NCBI RefSeq assembly: GCF_001039275.2
Contig: NZ_CP030117.1
Location: forward strand, 5,807,001 to 5,871,000
Reading direction: 5' to 3'
Origin: Brevibacillus brevis
GTDB taxonomy: Bacteria > Bacillota > Bacilli > Brevibacillales > Brevibacillaceae
DNA length: 64,000 nt
This document shows, in pieces, positions 44,752 to 55,278 of this stretch. How positions within the stretch are numbered: the stretch's first letter is position 1; each line of letters begins with the position of its first letter. The position numbers and the translations under genes are program-made. Under the pieces are notes generated by a model. The model did not search any database and had not been told where the DNA came from. It was given only the letters and a program-made list of their open reading frames with translations.

Positions 44752-46811
44752 TCAATGAATTTTGACAGCCTTTCTAGGATTTTTAATAGCTTTACTAATC
44801 TTTTCTTTAGTAATCCAGCTAACCCCCTAACATTATTGTAGCCTTTTTGGAGCGATCCTTTCTTTTTAGTTTCTGATAAGCTTTCCTTGAATGATAAGCG
44901 TATTCTTCCATAAATTTCTTGTTAATATCTTGTTCAATTTTTCTTTTGTTTTTATAGTATTCTTGAATGGAAGTACAAGTAACATATTTCTGAAGATCCT
45001 TGAGAGTTTCCAAGATGCTACTACACTCGACAATTTGGTAAATTCAATAAGATCCTCATATCTTTTTGCTTTCAATAAATTCAAAATACCCCATCTAAAC
45101 AATCTTTAATATTGATATCCTTAAGATACTTATAATAGGGTAATATACTTGTCTTACGCTTCGCTATTACACTTGAATGAACATCTGAAAGGCCATTCGT
45201 AAAGGAAAGCTGTTGTTTTTCAACTTCTTTTAACACCGGGTATATTATTTCATTTTCCTTCTCTAAAAACCAATTAATGACCCATGAGGTGCGGAAAATA
45301 CCAATTCCATACATCATTAATTATTCCATAATCTTTTCTGCGTTTATATGTGATTCCCTAAATTAAATGCATAACCGTGTACATGATCTAAAATGTCATC
45401 ATATACATTTGGGGTTGTACCCAAATAGTACCCGTCAGTTACGATACCTGTGATGTCTTTAATAGCTTTTTGTGTAGAACTCTCCACCCTACCATCGACG
45501 ACATGGAGTTCATTGACACCTCATATACGCCCATTTTGGCTAAGAATACTTTTCTACGTAACGATTTCCTCTCCCCGTTGTAAAACAATTGTGACATCCT
45601 GTATAAATCCGATTTCCAAAACTTCTTTAGCTCTGCTCTATCATTTTCAGTTTTAATTTCCATCATTAAAGTCATAAAATCCCAAAATTTCTAATCACTT
45701 GATCATATTTTTTCCCCATATTTAAACAAATATTATCAAAGATTTCTCCATAGTAATCTTTTGGCCAAGACTAGGATTATACGCAGTTAATAGTTCTAAA
45801 GCATCACTTTGTTCCCATATAAGTATGTTCGGTATTTGATATGCCCTTCTGGAAGCGTATAGATAATTAGCTTTTGGAGCCCTTCAATAATAGTCCGACA
45901 TTTTTAGAAAAATAATTTATATGGCAAGTAACCATCTCTTGATAAAAAGTGAACATTGTCCCTTCCCCTTTACGCTGATTTATTAACCCATAGTGTTAAA
46001 ACCAAAAAAAAAGAGAAAGAAACTGTATTAACACCGAAATCGTTGCCAATAGGGTTAAATTCACTCCATGATTCACAATAGTTAATTTGAATAGCTTTCA
46101 TGTATTGATAATTCTACATTAGAATTAAACTTTTTAATTCCAGCTCTTGTTCTTATATCCCTTATAATAATATGCACTCAAATTACATGTTGAGAGCATT
46201 TTCATAATCGGATGTCATGTTATCACCGATATGTAACCATGAGCTGTTTATATTCATCTCTTTTCTAACATGATAGTATAAATTTGTAGAAGCTTTTGAA
46301 CTCCCGATGGATCCCGATATGAAAATATCTTCAATTGATCAAACCCATTTCTAATCAAAAGATTGGATATAAACTCTTTAGGGGAGATACATATCTGATA
46401 TAAATATGATCTCTTTATTGTTTGCTTTAGCATAATTATAAAACTTCTTTTATAAATGGATTACTTACTGTAAATTCTCGTTCTATAGATAGTTCTATAT
46501 TTTTTATAGTTTGGCGTTAGCTGCTCTCCTAAATTACCTGATATCATTGATATATATCCCTCTAGCGTTACATGTTACATTGAGAAAACTTCCTTGCTTT
46601 TTCTTCTGCGGAAATTCTCAATTTTTTAAAAATCTTTTAGAAATATATCATTTTCTTCAAGCTCCGAGAGACAATTTCAAAAATATCAGTAGGGTAGAGC
46701 ACCATTTCTAAGGAGAGCTTGTTAATCATCAAATATCCAAGGAAATCAACCTTATGTTTTATTAACTAAATGTGCACATTCAAGAAATTCTTTATTAGTA
46801 TCACTCTTCAC
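44752..46811 (-). pseudogene. HAD-domain polysaccharide cluster gene, broken by indels
   Basis: The GTG at 46811 follows AAGGAG. Fragments in changing minus-strand frames give NYAKANNKEIIFISDMYLP (about 46384-46440), SSWLHIGDNMTSDYENALNM (about 46190-46245) and NYLYASRRAYQIPNILIW (about 45820-45870). Near the C-terminus are DLQKYVTCTSIQEYYKNKRK and a final KISKAIKNPRKAVKIH. The motif order is the same as in the 41479-43533 protein, so the two are paralogues. About ten frame changes interrupt roughly 690 codons. Confidence 0.75.
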
Positions 46812-46859
46812 AATTATCTCCTTTCATACTGATTTTAGCTCACTCCCACTACTGATTGT

Positions 46860-47592
46860 TTAGGCTTTAAAGTTTTTTTAATTATCTCTTTCAGTAGCCC
46901 CCTACCTGTTTTACCCTTCCCTGTTCCAACCAAAGAACTTTATTGCAAATAGTCTCTACTTGTCCCAATGAATGAGAAAGAACAACACTGTTGTTCCATC
47001 TTGCATCATTGACCGAATCTTCTTCTCAAGACTTCTCCTTAAATTTGAAGTCACCGACGGCCAGTACTTCATCGACTATTAAAATTTCCGGTTGAACGAC
47101 TGTTGCTATGGCAAAACAAGCCTTGCTTTCATTCCTGAGGAATAGTTTTTCAAAGGAGTATGAAGAAACCTTTCCAATTCGAGAATTCAACAATTTCATC
47201 AAACTTTTCTTTTAATAAATTTCTTTGAATACCCAGCAACAATCCATTTTAAGTTTATATTTTCAGCACCAGTCAAATCGTCGTTAAGCCAGCTCTAGTT
47301 CGATTAAGGGAGCTTAATGCTTCCACTTCTCTTTATAGTACGGAAGTAGGTTTTAAAACCCCTGCTATGATCTTAAGAAGTGTACTCTTTCCCCGCACCG
47401 TTCATCCCAATAATCCCAGAACTTCTCCCTTTTGAACAGTAAAGCTAACTTCATTCAAAAGCAAAGAAATCTGCATATTGAATTTCCCTATTTAGCTTCT
47501 TGATTAAAAAGTGCTTTAGAGAATCAATCTTTTCTGTAGCAATTCTGTATTTCATTGTCACACTTGGAAAGTTGAATCACTATGTCGCTCAT
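46860..47592 (-). pseudogene. ABC transporter ATPase for polysaccharide export (TagH/Wzt-like), broken by indels
   Basis: From ATG 47592, joined frames give VQKGEVLGIIGMNGAGKST (Walker A, about 47375-47440), the signature YSSGMKARL, Walker B PEILIVDEVLAVGDFKFKEK (about 47045-47085) and the H-loop VVLSHSLGQVETICNKVLW. All catalytic motifs remain, but single-base indels separate them. The start overlaps the permease stop as TGATG, a typical coupling for two-gene exporters. Confidence 0.85.
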
Positions 47593-48389
47593 CAGTAATT
47601 GTACCTCGACTTTAACAAATAATAAATGAATCTGTCCTGCGTCTTATAAAACACTAGAAAGCCAATCACTCCATATATAATTACATACGAAATCGAGATC
47701 AAATGTGTCGTTATATCTGGAATAAATTCCTTCGATCACGGACATCACGAAAACATTTCGACGACCGGATACAATGGATTCAACATAATTATTGGCATAA
47801 ACTCTTCTGGAATAATAGATGCTGGATAGAAAATTGGTGTCAAATACCATTAAAACCAACAATACAATTGAGTAAAATGATTCATATCCCTAAAAAACAC
47901 ATTAATTGAAGGGCCAAGAGCAAACCAATACCAGATGATATAATTAATAAATAAATCAAAGGAACTACAAACAACAAATTGATCCAACGAAATTCCATAC
48001 CTGGACGAGCATGCATTATCACTACTGGTACAAAGGAGATCACTGTAGTGATGAAAGATGAACATACTCTAGAAAGTGGAAAAAAGTACTTTGGAACGTA
48101 CACTTTCTAATTAATTGTCCGTTAGCAATGATCGAATCCATAGCATAGTTGGTTGCTTCAGAAAAAAATTGATAGAGAATCCTTCCAATCAGCACATAGA
48201 CCGGGAAATTAGGAATATCATTTTCAAAACAATGCCATAAATACGACACTTAAGACAATCATCATTAGTAACGGGTTCAACATACTCCAAAGAACCCCAA
48301 AAATTGAATTTCTATATTTTAACTTTATGTCTTCTCACCAATTCAATAAATAAATCTTTATACTTTAATAAGTTCTGGAAATGTGACAT
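47592..48389 (-). pseudogene. ABC-2 type permease for polysaccharide export (TagG/RfbA-like), broken by indels
   Basis: From ATG 48389 (GGAGGAG upstream), joined frames read MSHFQNLLKYKDLFIELVRR, KYRNSIFGVLWSMLNPLLMM, FPVYVLIGRILYQFFSEATN and YVPKYFFPLSRVCSSFITTV. Then come LLFVVPLIYLLIISSGIGLL and FFRDMNHFTQLYCWF, ending in FLVFYKTQDRFIYYLLKSRY. This is a complete six-helix ABC-2 permease apart from frameshifts. Together with the next gene it would flip a lipid-linked polysaccharide. Confidence 0.87.
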
Positions 48390-48412
48390 CACCACAGTTA
48401 CTCCTCCAAGAA

Positions 48413-49454
48413 TCATACTTCATTTTTAGAAGCTGTTAACCTGAAAACTTGAAACAGTTCCGCTCATTCTTCAAAAATCTTAATAAGGTCTCTTTTAAAA
48501 AATATATCGTGGATTTCGTCATCATGTATTCAATCCTTATGTAATTCATCGTGTTTTCCTTTTTATATTTAAATTCTTTTAATAGATTTAATTGTTTTAA
48601 AAGCTTCGATTAAACCTTCGATGTAAATAGCTCACAACCCAAGTCTTCTAAATATAATGCCTTTATTAAGAAGCCAACAATGAGAAATGGAGCATTAAGA
48701 ATTAACATGGCTATAGGAATATTTTTAAGCACTAAGTATGGCGTTATTTCTTGCTGACAATCTTACTTTAAAAAGAATTGGTGTCTATTATTTCCAGATG
48801 TAGCACTACCAAATATGGAGGAACTTTTGCTTTGGGACAATAAACATTTTTATATCCAAATAATGTTTGCTCTAAACCCTAAATCAACATCTTCTAAATT
48901 ATGCAAAAAACATATCGTCAAAGTAACTTATCCTGTCCAATATTTCTCTTCTAATATATAGCCGCACCAGCGCAAGAACTAAAAATTATTCTATCTTTTT
49001 CATTATAAGTTACTTGAGTCCCCCATCGCCTGTTTTAAAATGCCCATCCCATCAGAGACAATTGATCACCGGCGTTATCAATGATGCTCGGATTTGAATA
49101 TGATAACATTTGAGAGGCAACGGAAAAGATTCCTCTATCAGCATCAATGCAATTAAATAAGTGTCTCACAAAATTTTGTTGGGCAAATGCATCATTATTT
49201 AATAGTATAATGTACTCTGAGCATGAATACTTAATGCCTTGATTAACTGCGCTAGCAAAACCAAGATTCCTATCATTTATGATTAATGAAATATCCGGAT
49301 ATTTTTCTTTAATTAATACAACACTTTTATCTTGGGAATTGTTATCAATTACGATAATTTCTTTTTTATTCTCTATTTGATCATATATACTTGCAATACT
49401 ATCTAATATGTAATTTGCTCCATTGTAGTTTGGAATTACAATCGAAATATCCAT
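48413..49454 (-). pseudogene. GT2 glycosyltransferase, intact first 140 codons then broken by indels
   Basis: The ATG at 49454 (GGGGATG upstream) begins MDISIVIPNYNGANYILDSI. The frame stays open through VIDNNSQDKS, EYIILLNNDAFAQQNF and DQLSLMGWAF, and then a stop appears at 49035. Beyond it other frames give TYNEKDRIIFSSCAGAAIY, HLEDVDLGFRANIFGYKNVY (the ED-motif), GLIEAFKTIKSIKRI and FFKRDLIKIFEE. The C-terminal half of a normal GT2 of about 330 residues is thus present but shifted. It was the first gene of the broken export cluster. Confidence 0.8.
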
Positions 49455-49649
49455 CGAAAACATCCCCACACTAGCTAATGATAGTGAACTTTATTCGCTT
49501 AGTTTTTCTTTACTACCGAATGCTGTCATTATATCACATAACTTTAGCTAAACTCATTTTGACCATTAATTAACATATGATAGAAAATTACAAGAACTAT
49601 AGCACGTTTCAATCACTCACATATTTTCTGAGATTCATTTTAATAAACC

Positions 49650-49690
49650 ACTAAATATAAAGGCCTCCAACCCACTTACGTTGAAGGCCC
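49650..49690 (-). terminator. Terminator after the O-antigen-ligase-like gene
   Basis: GGCCTTCAAC and GTTGGAGGCC pair around an 8-base loop on the minus strand, followed by TTTATATTT. It separates this operon from the broken cluster downstream. Confidence 0.8.
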
Positions 49691-49697
49691 AAAATGT

Positions 49698-51992
49698 TCA
49701 CTGCACAATAATTCCCCTATACTTTACAACCCTTTGTGCAAAGTCAGTATATTGCGTTATAAGCGACTTCGTAATTGATCCCGCCTGGTCTACCCATCCC
49801 ATTTCTTCATAGGCTACAACAAGCAATGCTTTTGCATCAACAATAACTTTTGGATCATTTACTCTTTCAAGTAATTCAACCCCGTTTTCATATTGCCCGA
49901 GCATTATGTATGCTTGCCCTATAAAAAAGTAGCTGTTGTTCACCAATTCGAGGGGTCTCTTATCTGGAATATTTTTAGGTTTAAATGGCTCAATTCTTAC
50001 ATGATATTCTTCATAATGACTAATCGCCTTCGTTGCCAACATAATTGCGGTTTCTTTTTCCTTCAACACTGCAAATTGCGCTGCAAGTTGTGCTTCGACT
50101 CTCATAGTGCTCTCAATAAGCTGTACATTAAATGGATCATTTTCCATCGCAATGTCAAAGTACACTAGAGCCTTCTCCCAGTCATTCAATGCTAAATAAC
50201 CATTCCCTATGTTGGACAGCACCTTTGAATTATTAGGCTCCAGCGCTTCTGCAGCTTGAAGTCTCTGAATTGCTTTTGTTTTCCACTCTTCTTTTTCTTC
50301 ATTCTTATATTTAGCAGCATACACATTCGCCAAATTAACTTGATAATCAACTTGATAAGGGTTAAGTGAGACTGCTCTCTCTAGCATTTGTTGAGCCTCA
50401 TCTATCGATATTTGTTCTTCTGCTTTAGGAAGAGCCTGCTCTGCTAAATAGAATCGGAAAGAATAAACACCGAAGACAAGCACAAAAACAGCAGATAAAG
50501 ATAAAATGACTCTGACTCCTATTGCGCCTGGGACTAGCTTCACTATATTATCGACATTCACTGTAAAAGCTGGTACCCCCATCGCAAACAACCAAAAAGC
50601 AACAAACCATACAGTCCCATAAGAGAAGTCAAAATCTATGAAGCCATGCATGAAGATCATTGCTAAGGCCGGGAATACAGCTATTGTTCGTATTTGCTCT
50701 TCTTGCTCTTTTTCTTTATAAATCCGTAGAGCAATTTGATAAACCAAGAATGCAAAGACCAACAAAAAGAGGATTAATCCTAACCATCCGGTATTTAACA
50801 AGACTTCCAGATAACCATTGTGAATCTCATTATTGAAGTACGGCAGCTCTTGATGCTTAGAATAGAGGATCTTCCATCCCTCACCACCAACTCCTAATAG
50901 AGGTGCCTCGCTACTGAGCTTGAATGCATCTTGATATACATTCGTTCTCCCCAACAAGCTGGCAGTTTCCCTATTAATATCCGTTACCCGTTCCTGTAAA
51001 CTGCTTGGCAATTGCTGATATACCAGGCCACCGCTCTTAATATCTAATACCAATAATACTCCTATAATAATGACGGCACCTGGCAAAAGGAACCTTGCAA
51101 ACTTTTTATCTCCAAAGCTAGTGAAAAACGATTTTCTATCCAATACTGCTCTGATTAAAATAACCAACATTAGCACCACAAAAGTAGAAACAAAGAAAGA
51201 AAGCATGCCCGGATTTGCTGAGCCCTGCTCCGCCTGCGTAGTAATTTGTCGAAATACAATGAATGAAGCAGCACCTGAAAGGGCTGAGTATATTATGTAT
51301 GTAATCTGTCCCTTGCCTTTCAGTAACAAAAGTCCGATAAACCATGCCAACGGAAAAACAAGTAGAGATCCACGAGAGTAAGAATGTAATAAGCCTACGC
51401 CGTATGCAACCAAAGGTAAGCTAAACAGTATGGTAGACCAGATAGGAAGATTCTTCTTCGTCAAAACTACCAGTGCATACAACCAGAAAGCACATATAAC
51501 CGTGGCGAAAGTATTGGCATATTGGAAAGTGCCTGTTAAACGTTCAGCAAGCATAAGGTCCTTAAATTCAACAAATCCCCACATACCAAAAACAGCAAAG
51601 AAAGAAACCCAGATTCCCGTCAATTGAAACACAGTTGAATATACTTGTTCTAGCCTCGTTGATTCATCTGCTTGTTTTGCCCATACTAGCATGACAAACA
51701 TAGATGTATAGGCCAACCAACGAAAGAGGTTGTCAAAAGCTCCACTTGTTGTGGCTGCATTGGTCAATGATAATAGATGCGTCAATGGTATAAAAAACAC
51801 AATTAAATATGGCAGAATGGCCTGCCGTGGATTCTTACCTATTTGTCCAACTACATTGATAAGGAATAACACTGCCAATATTCCTTCGATCAAATAAAAA
51901 TCACTATCAAAAAATAAACCCCGTAGATACGGAGTGTAGATAAAAAGTAAAGAAATAGCGATTACACTTATTAGGCTTATTACTCGTCCCAT
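49698..51992 (-). CDS. O-antigen ligase/polymerase-like membrane protein with TPR repeats
   Basis: This 764-residue protein has about ten membrane helices in residues 1-490. A large extracellular loop carries the Wzy_C/WaaL motif (LLGVGGEGWKILYSKHQ, then EIHNGYLEVLLNTGWLGLIL, where the His is conserved). The C-terminal 250 residues are TPRs (NSKVLSNIGNGYLALNDWEK and others). The family joins or polymerises lipid-linked glycans, and TPR-bearing versions often transfer glycans to proteins. It follows the TPR lipoprotein by 32 bp and is probably co-transcribed. S-layer glycosylation is a possible role but is not shown. Confidence 0.85.
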   Translation of the reverse strand: MGRVISLISVIAISLLFIYTPYLRGLFFDSDFYLIEGILAVLFLINVVGQIGKNPRQAILPYLIVFFIPLTHLLSLTNAATTSGAFDNLFRWLAYTSMFVMLVWAKQADESTRLEQVYSTVFQLTGIWVSFFAVFGMWGFVEFKDLMLAERLTGTFQYANTFATVICAFWLYALVVLTKKNLPIWSTILFSLPLVAYGVGLLHSYSRGSLLVFPLAWFIGLLLLKGKGQITYIIYSALSGAASFIVFRQITTQAEQGSANPGMLSFFVSTFVVLMLVILIRAVLDRKSFFTSFGDKKFARFLLPGAVIIIGVLLVLDIKSGGLVYQQLPSSLQERVTDINRETASLLGRTNVYQDAFKLSSEAPLLGVGGEGWKILYSKHQELPYFNNEIHNGYLEVLLNTGWLGLILFLLVFAFLVYQIALRIYKEKEQEEQIRTIAVFPALAMIFMHGFIDFDFSYGTVWFVAFWLFAMGVPAFTVNVDNIVKLVPGAIGVRVILSLSAVFVLVFGVYSFRFYLAEQALPKAEEQISIDEAQQMLERAVSLNPYQVDYQVNLANVYAAKYKNEEKEEWKTKAIQRLQAAEALEPNNSKVLSNIGNGYLALNDWEKALVYFDIAMENDPFNVQLIESTMRVEAQLAAQFAVLKEKETAIMLATKAISHYEEYHVRIEPFKPKNIPDKRPLELVNNSYFFIGQAYIMLGQYENGVELLERVNDPKVIVDAKALLVVAYEEMGWVDQAGSITKSLITQYTDFAQRVVKYRGIIVQ

Positions 51993-52024
51993 TGTAACCT
52001 CCGGACTCTGATAAAATCATTATG

Positions 52025-52750
52025 TTACTTACTTTTCTCCAATTCAGCTACCATTTGTTTTACTGTCTCTTTAAAAGGTATACCTTCAGGAGCTTGCTTT
52101 AGATAGATATTAAAATGCTCTAATGCCTTCGTTTTATCATTTAAGTTAATATAACTCAATCCCAAAAAACGACTTGCCTCAAAATAAGCAGGGTCTTCTG
52201 CTAATGGTGCTAATAGTGCTATTGACTCTTTAAATTGCTGCTTTACATAAAGAATTTGTGCTTTCTTAAATTGTAAATCAGCAAAATCTGGTTTTTGAAT
52301 TAGTCCCTTGTTAACAGTTTCTAGTGCTTCGTCAAAACTTTGAGTGGCCATTTGAATAGCAGCACTATTATTGTATGCTTCTATTAAGTCAGGAGACTTC
52401 TCAATCGCATTTTTGTAGTTCACTAAAGCATTTTGAAAGTCGTTATTTTTACGTAGAATGTTCCCTATATAGTATTCATAGCTTCCATTTGTTGAGTCTT
52501 TCGCAAGACATTCCTTAAATATCGCTAATGCCTCATCGAGTTTGCCTTGATTATATAAATTTACTCCCTGCTCATATTTTGTTGTTAGTTCACTTTCTTT
52601 CTTTGCCTCTTGCACAACCTTTTCTGAAGATGGTTTTACATTTTGAGACGGAGTCTGTTCAGTTGAAGCTTGATTTTTATCATTACACCCAGAAATAACA
52701 ATTAACGAAGTAATACAAACTATTGAATACACGATTTTTTTTGATATCAC
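52025..52750 (-). CDS. TPR-repeat lipoprotein
   Basis: This 241-residue protein has a lipoprotein signal (MISKKIVYSIVCITSLIVIS with lipobox ISGC, lipidated Cys22) and a short charged linker. About five TPR units follow (for example KLDEALAIFKECLAKDSTNG and FQNALVNYKNAIEKSPDLIE). It would lie on the outer face of the membrane and may be a scaffold for the ligase-like protein encoded downstream. The stop of this gene is 32 bp from that start. Confidence 0.85.
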   Translation of the reverse strand: MISKKIVYSIVCITSLIVISGCNDKNQASTEQTPSQNVKPSSEKVVQEAKKESELTTKYEQGVNLYNQGKLDEALAIFKECLAKDSTNGSYEYYIGNILRKNNDFQNALVNYKNAIEKSPDLIEAYNNSAAIQMATQSFDEALETVNKGLIQKPDFADLQFKKAQILYVKQQFKESIALLAPLAEDPAYFEASRFLGLSYINLNDKTKALEHFNIYLKQAPEGIPFKETVKQMVAELEKSK

Positions 52751-52882
52751 TCAAAATTCCTCCACTTGAAAGTGCATTATGTATAAAAAGTAAATGCACT
52801 ATACATTTTATCACAAACTTTGTGCTAATAACATGATATTACTATTCGATGTAAAACTAATAGGCAATTACTATTAAGTATA

Positions 52883-52914
52883 CAAAAAAAGAACCCCTAA
52901 AAGGGGTTCTTTTC
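52883..52914 (-). terminator. Terminator of the cell-wall-protein operon
   Basis: AGAACCCCT and AGGGGTTCT pair around a three-base loop and are followed on the minus strand by TTTTTTTGT. It lies just after the outer-wall-protein stop. Confidence 0.9.
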
Positions 52915-52927
52915 ACACAATACAATA

Positions 52928-55222
52928 TTAGCGGTTGCTTACAGAACCGTCTTTAACTGCATTGTTTTTCTTATCTACAATGTTAGCACCTTGGAAAGTA
53001 ACAGTGATTTGATCGTTCACAGTCAAGGAGTTTGCATTGTAAACTGCAACAGTTACAGACTTGTTGTCAGAGCCCAGTGTAAATGGTGTAGTATCTGCAA
53101 GTTTTGCAGTTGCTCCGTTAACTTTAACAGTTACACCTGTAACAGCTTGTGGCAATGTACCGATTTCTTCTGAGAAGTTGATTACGAAGTTGGAGGAATC
53201 AACCAACGCTACAGAAGAAGCTACTGGTTTCACGTTCTCATCCAAGTCTACTACGTCAGTATCTTCGCCAGCTTTCAAAGTGTTACCATCAACGTCTACA
53301 ACGTTAGCAACTTTCAACAGGCGGTTACCGGAAGCACTAATGAAGCCTTCTGGCAACTCGATAACCACTTTGTCTTTAGAGCTATCGAAGTACAGGTTAG
53401 AAGTGCTTGGGTTCAGTGCAACTCCATCCAAGGAATAGTTGCCTGCAACCAGAGCAGAAGAAGCCATTTGTTTGTTGAATTTAACCAACAATTTGCCTGG
53501 TGCTACTTGTTTAGTATCTGCATCCACTACTTCAACAACAGCAGAAGATTCGGAAGAACCAGTTACAGTCAAAGTAAATTTAGTATCAGCAGTAGTTGCG
53601 TTAGATACTTTATCTTGTACTTTGCCTGCAGCGATTGTTACTTCATATTTACCTGGTTTCAGCTTAGCATTTTCAAGCAGGTTTTGTTCAGTAACTGGGA
53701 GTACCAAGTAATTCTCATCTTCACCATCGATTGCTCCGTTGTTGTTAGCATCATAATGGCTAGCAACTTGACCCAATGCTGCAGCTGAGATGTTAGTTAC
53801 AACATTATCTTTGTCTGTGTACTTAATTGCAACGTTAGTGAGGTTGTTTGCATCAACATCCTCATCAAACTTCACAATCAGTTTATCATCTTTAGAAGAA
53901 GCAGACACAAGTGCTGGTGCAGTGTTATCTTTAGTGAGCATTACAGAAGTTGTGAAAGCATCTCCTACCAAGCCAGACTTGTCAGTAAATGCTTCAACTT
54001 TAACTGTAGCATTCAGGAAGCTACCTGTCACATAATTGGAAGCATCCAATGTGAATTTTGTTTTGTCAGTTTGATCTTGATCATTGGCAGTCAGATAAAC
54101 AGTGCTACCACCGATGGAAACTTTTGCAAATTCAACAGTGTTATTGTCGTTGTTAGCATCAACAAGTTTGAGTGCTTCGCTGAACTTGAAAGTCAGTGTA
54201 GTGTTTTTCGCAGAAACAGCTACTGTAGGCTTCACAGTATCAACTGGTGCAGTCAATGTAACTGTTGTTGGGTTTGGAGCGATGATGTTACCTGCATTGT
54301 CAGTAGCACCTACAATAACCAAAGTGCTAGCTTTACCAGCAGTCAAACCACTAACTTCAAGTGTGTCACCGGAAAGTTTGTAGTCGGACTCGGTCAATGT
54401 TTTACCATCAAGTGTCACAGTTCCCACAGATTTCAGTGGTTCGCTGAACTTCACGATAGCAGTAGATCCATCATAAGTTACTCCAGTGTAAGTAGGAGCA
54501 GTAGAGTCTGTAATTTTTACGTTACCAAGGAATTCAGCAACTTTTTTGTTTACATCGTCTTTGCTGATGATGGAATCTTTCTTAACATAAACGGAGTAGT
54601 CACCGTTGAATGCAACATCGTTTGTGATAGTAAGAGTTTTACCATCTTCACTCAAAGATGCAGTCAGATTTCCAATTGCAGCAGCGCTACCCAATGGAGC
54701 TACTTTCACATTATTAGTGTTAAGAGCTTTACTTTGAGCATTAAACAATTCGCCGCCAGCATTGCTTACTGGAATGCTGAAATTGATCTTGATTTGGCTA
54801 CCACTTACAGCAGCTACGGAATCAACTTTCAGATCGCCAGTTGGACCATCGATTGCATCGTTACGAGGATCGTAAGTTGCACCGTTAGTACCATCGAGGT
54901 TAGATTTCGTATAAACGCCTTCGAAATCGGATTTTTTCAGGTCTCTCTTAACTTTGCTGAACTCACCGTTCATGATTTCGCGGAGGCTTGCACCTTTACC
55001 GTCGAAGTCAACGTAGATCAGTTTGTCGAAAGAAGTTACTCCCATGTCAGCTGCAAATTTTGTTTTACCTGCATCTGTCAGGTTGAACAGGTCACGCAAT
55101 TCATAATATCTGTCTACATCTCCACCCAGGTAAACACCAGATTTTGGTGCTGCAAAAGCGGAAGAAGCCATGCTAGCAACTACTGTAGCAGAAAGGATGG
55201 AAAGAGCTACTTTTTTATTCAC
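52928..55222 (-). CDS. owp: S-layer outer wall protein homologue (OWP)
   Basis: This 764-residue secreted protein starts with GTG at 55222 behind GGAGGGG. The signal peptide MNKKVALSILSATVVASMAS is cleaved after AFA. The N-terminal mature part (KSGVYLGGDVDRYYELRDLF, VDFDGKGASLREIMNGEF) resembles the outer wall protein of B. brevis 47. The rest is repeated Ig-like beta domains (SAPTYTGVTYDGSTAIVKFS type) rich in Asp, Thr and Val, with no SLH repeats. It is shorter than the roughly 1000-residue OWP of strain 47. It is probably the outer S-layer lattice resting on MWP. Confidence 0.85.
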   Translation of the reverse strand: MNKKVALSILSATVVASMASSAFAAPKSGVYLGGDVDRYYELRDLFNLTDAGKTKFAADMGVTSFDKLIYVDFDGKGASLREIMNGEFSKVKRDLKKSDFEGVYTKSNLDGTNGATYDPRNDAIDGPTGDLKVDSVAAVSGSQIKINFSIPVSNAGGELFNAQSKALNTNNVKVAPLGSAAAIGNLTASLSEDGKTLTITNDVAFNGDYSVYVKKDSIISKDDVNKKVAEFLGNVKITDSTAPTYTGVTYDGSTAIVKFSEPLKSVGTVTLDGKTLTESDYKLSGDTLEVSGLTAGKASTLVIVGATDNAGNIIAPNPTTVTLTAPVDTVKPTVAVSAKNTTLTFKFSEALKLVDANNDNNTVEFAKVSIGGSTVYLTANDQDQTDKTKFTLDASNYVTGSFLNATVKVEAFTDKSGLVGDAFTTSVMLTKDNTAPALVSASSKDDKLIVKFDEDVDANNLTNVAIKYTDKDNVVTNISAAALGQVASHYDANNNGAIDGEDENYLVLPVTEQNLLENAKLKPGKYEVTIAAGKVQDKVSNATTADTKFTLTVTGSSESSAVVEVVDADTKQVAPGKLLVKFNKQMASSALVAGNYSLDGVALNPSTSNLYFDSSKDKVVIELPEGFISASGNRLLKVANVVDVDGNTLKAGEDTDVVDLDENVKPVASSVALVDSSNFVINFSEEIGTLPQAVTGVTVKVNGATAKLADTTPFTLGSDNKSVTVAVYNANSLTVNDQITVTFQGANIVDKKNNAVKDGSVSNR

Positions 55223-55278
55223 GTACTACCCCTCCGTAAGTTTGATAGGAAGTCTATTTTTGTGAGTGAGTATGTAAT

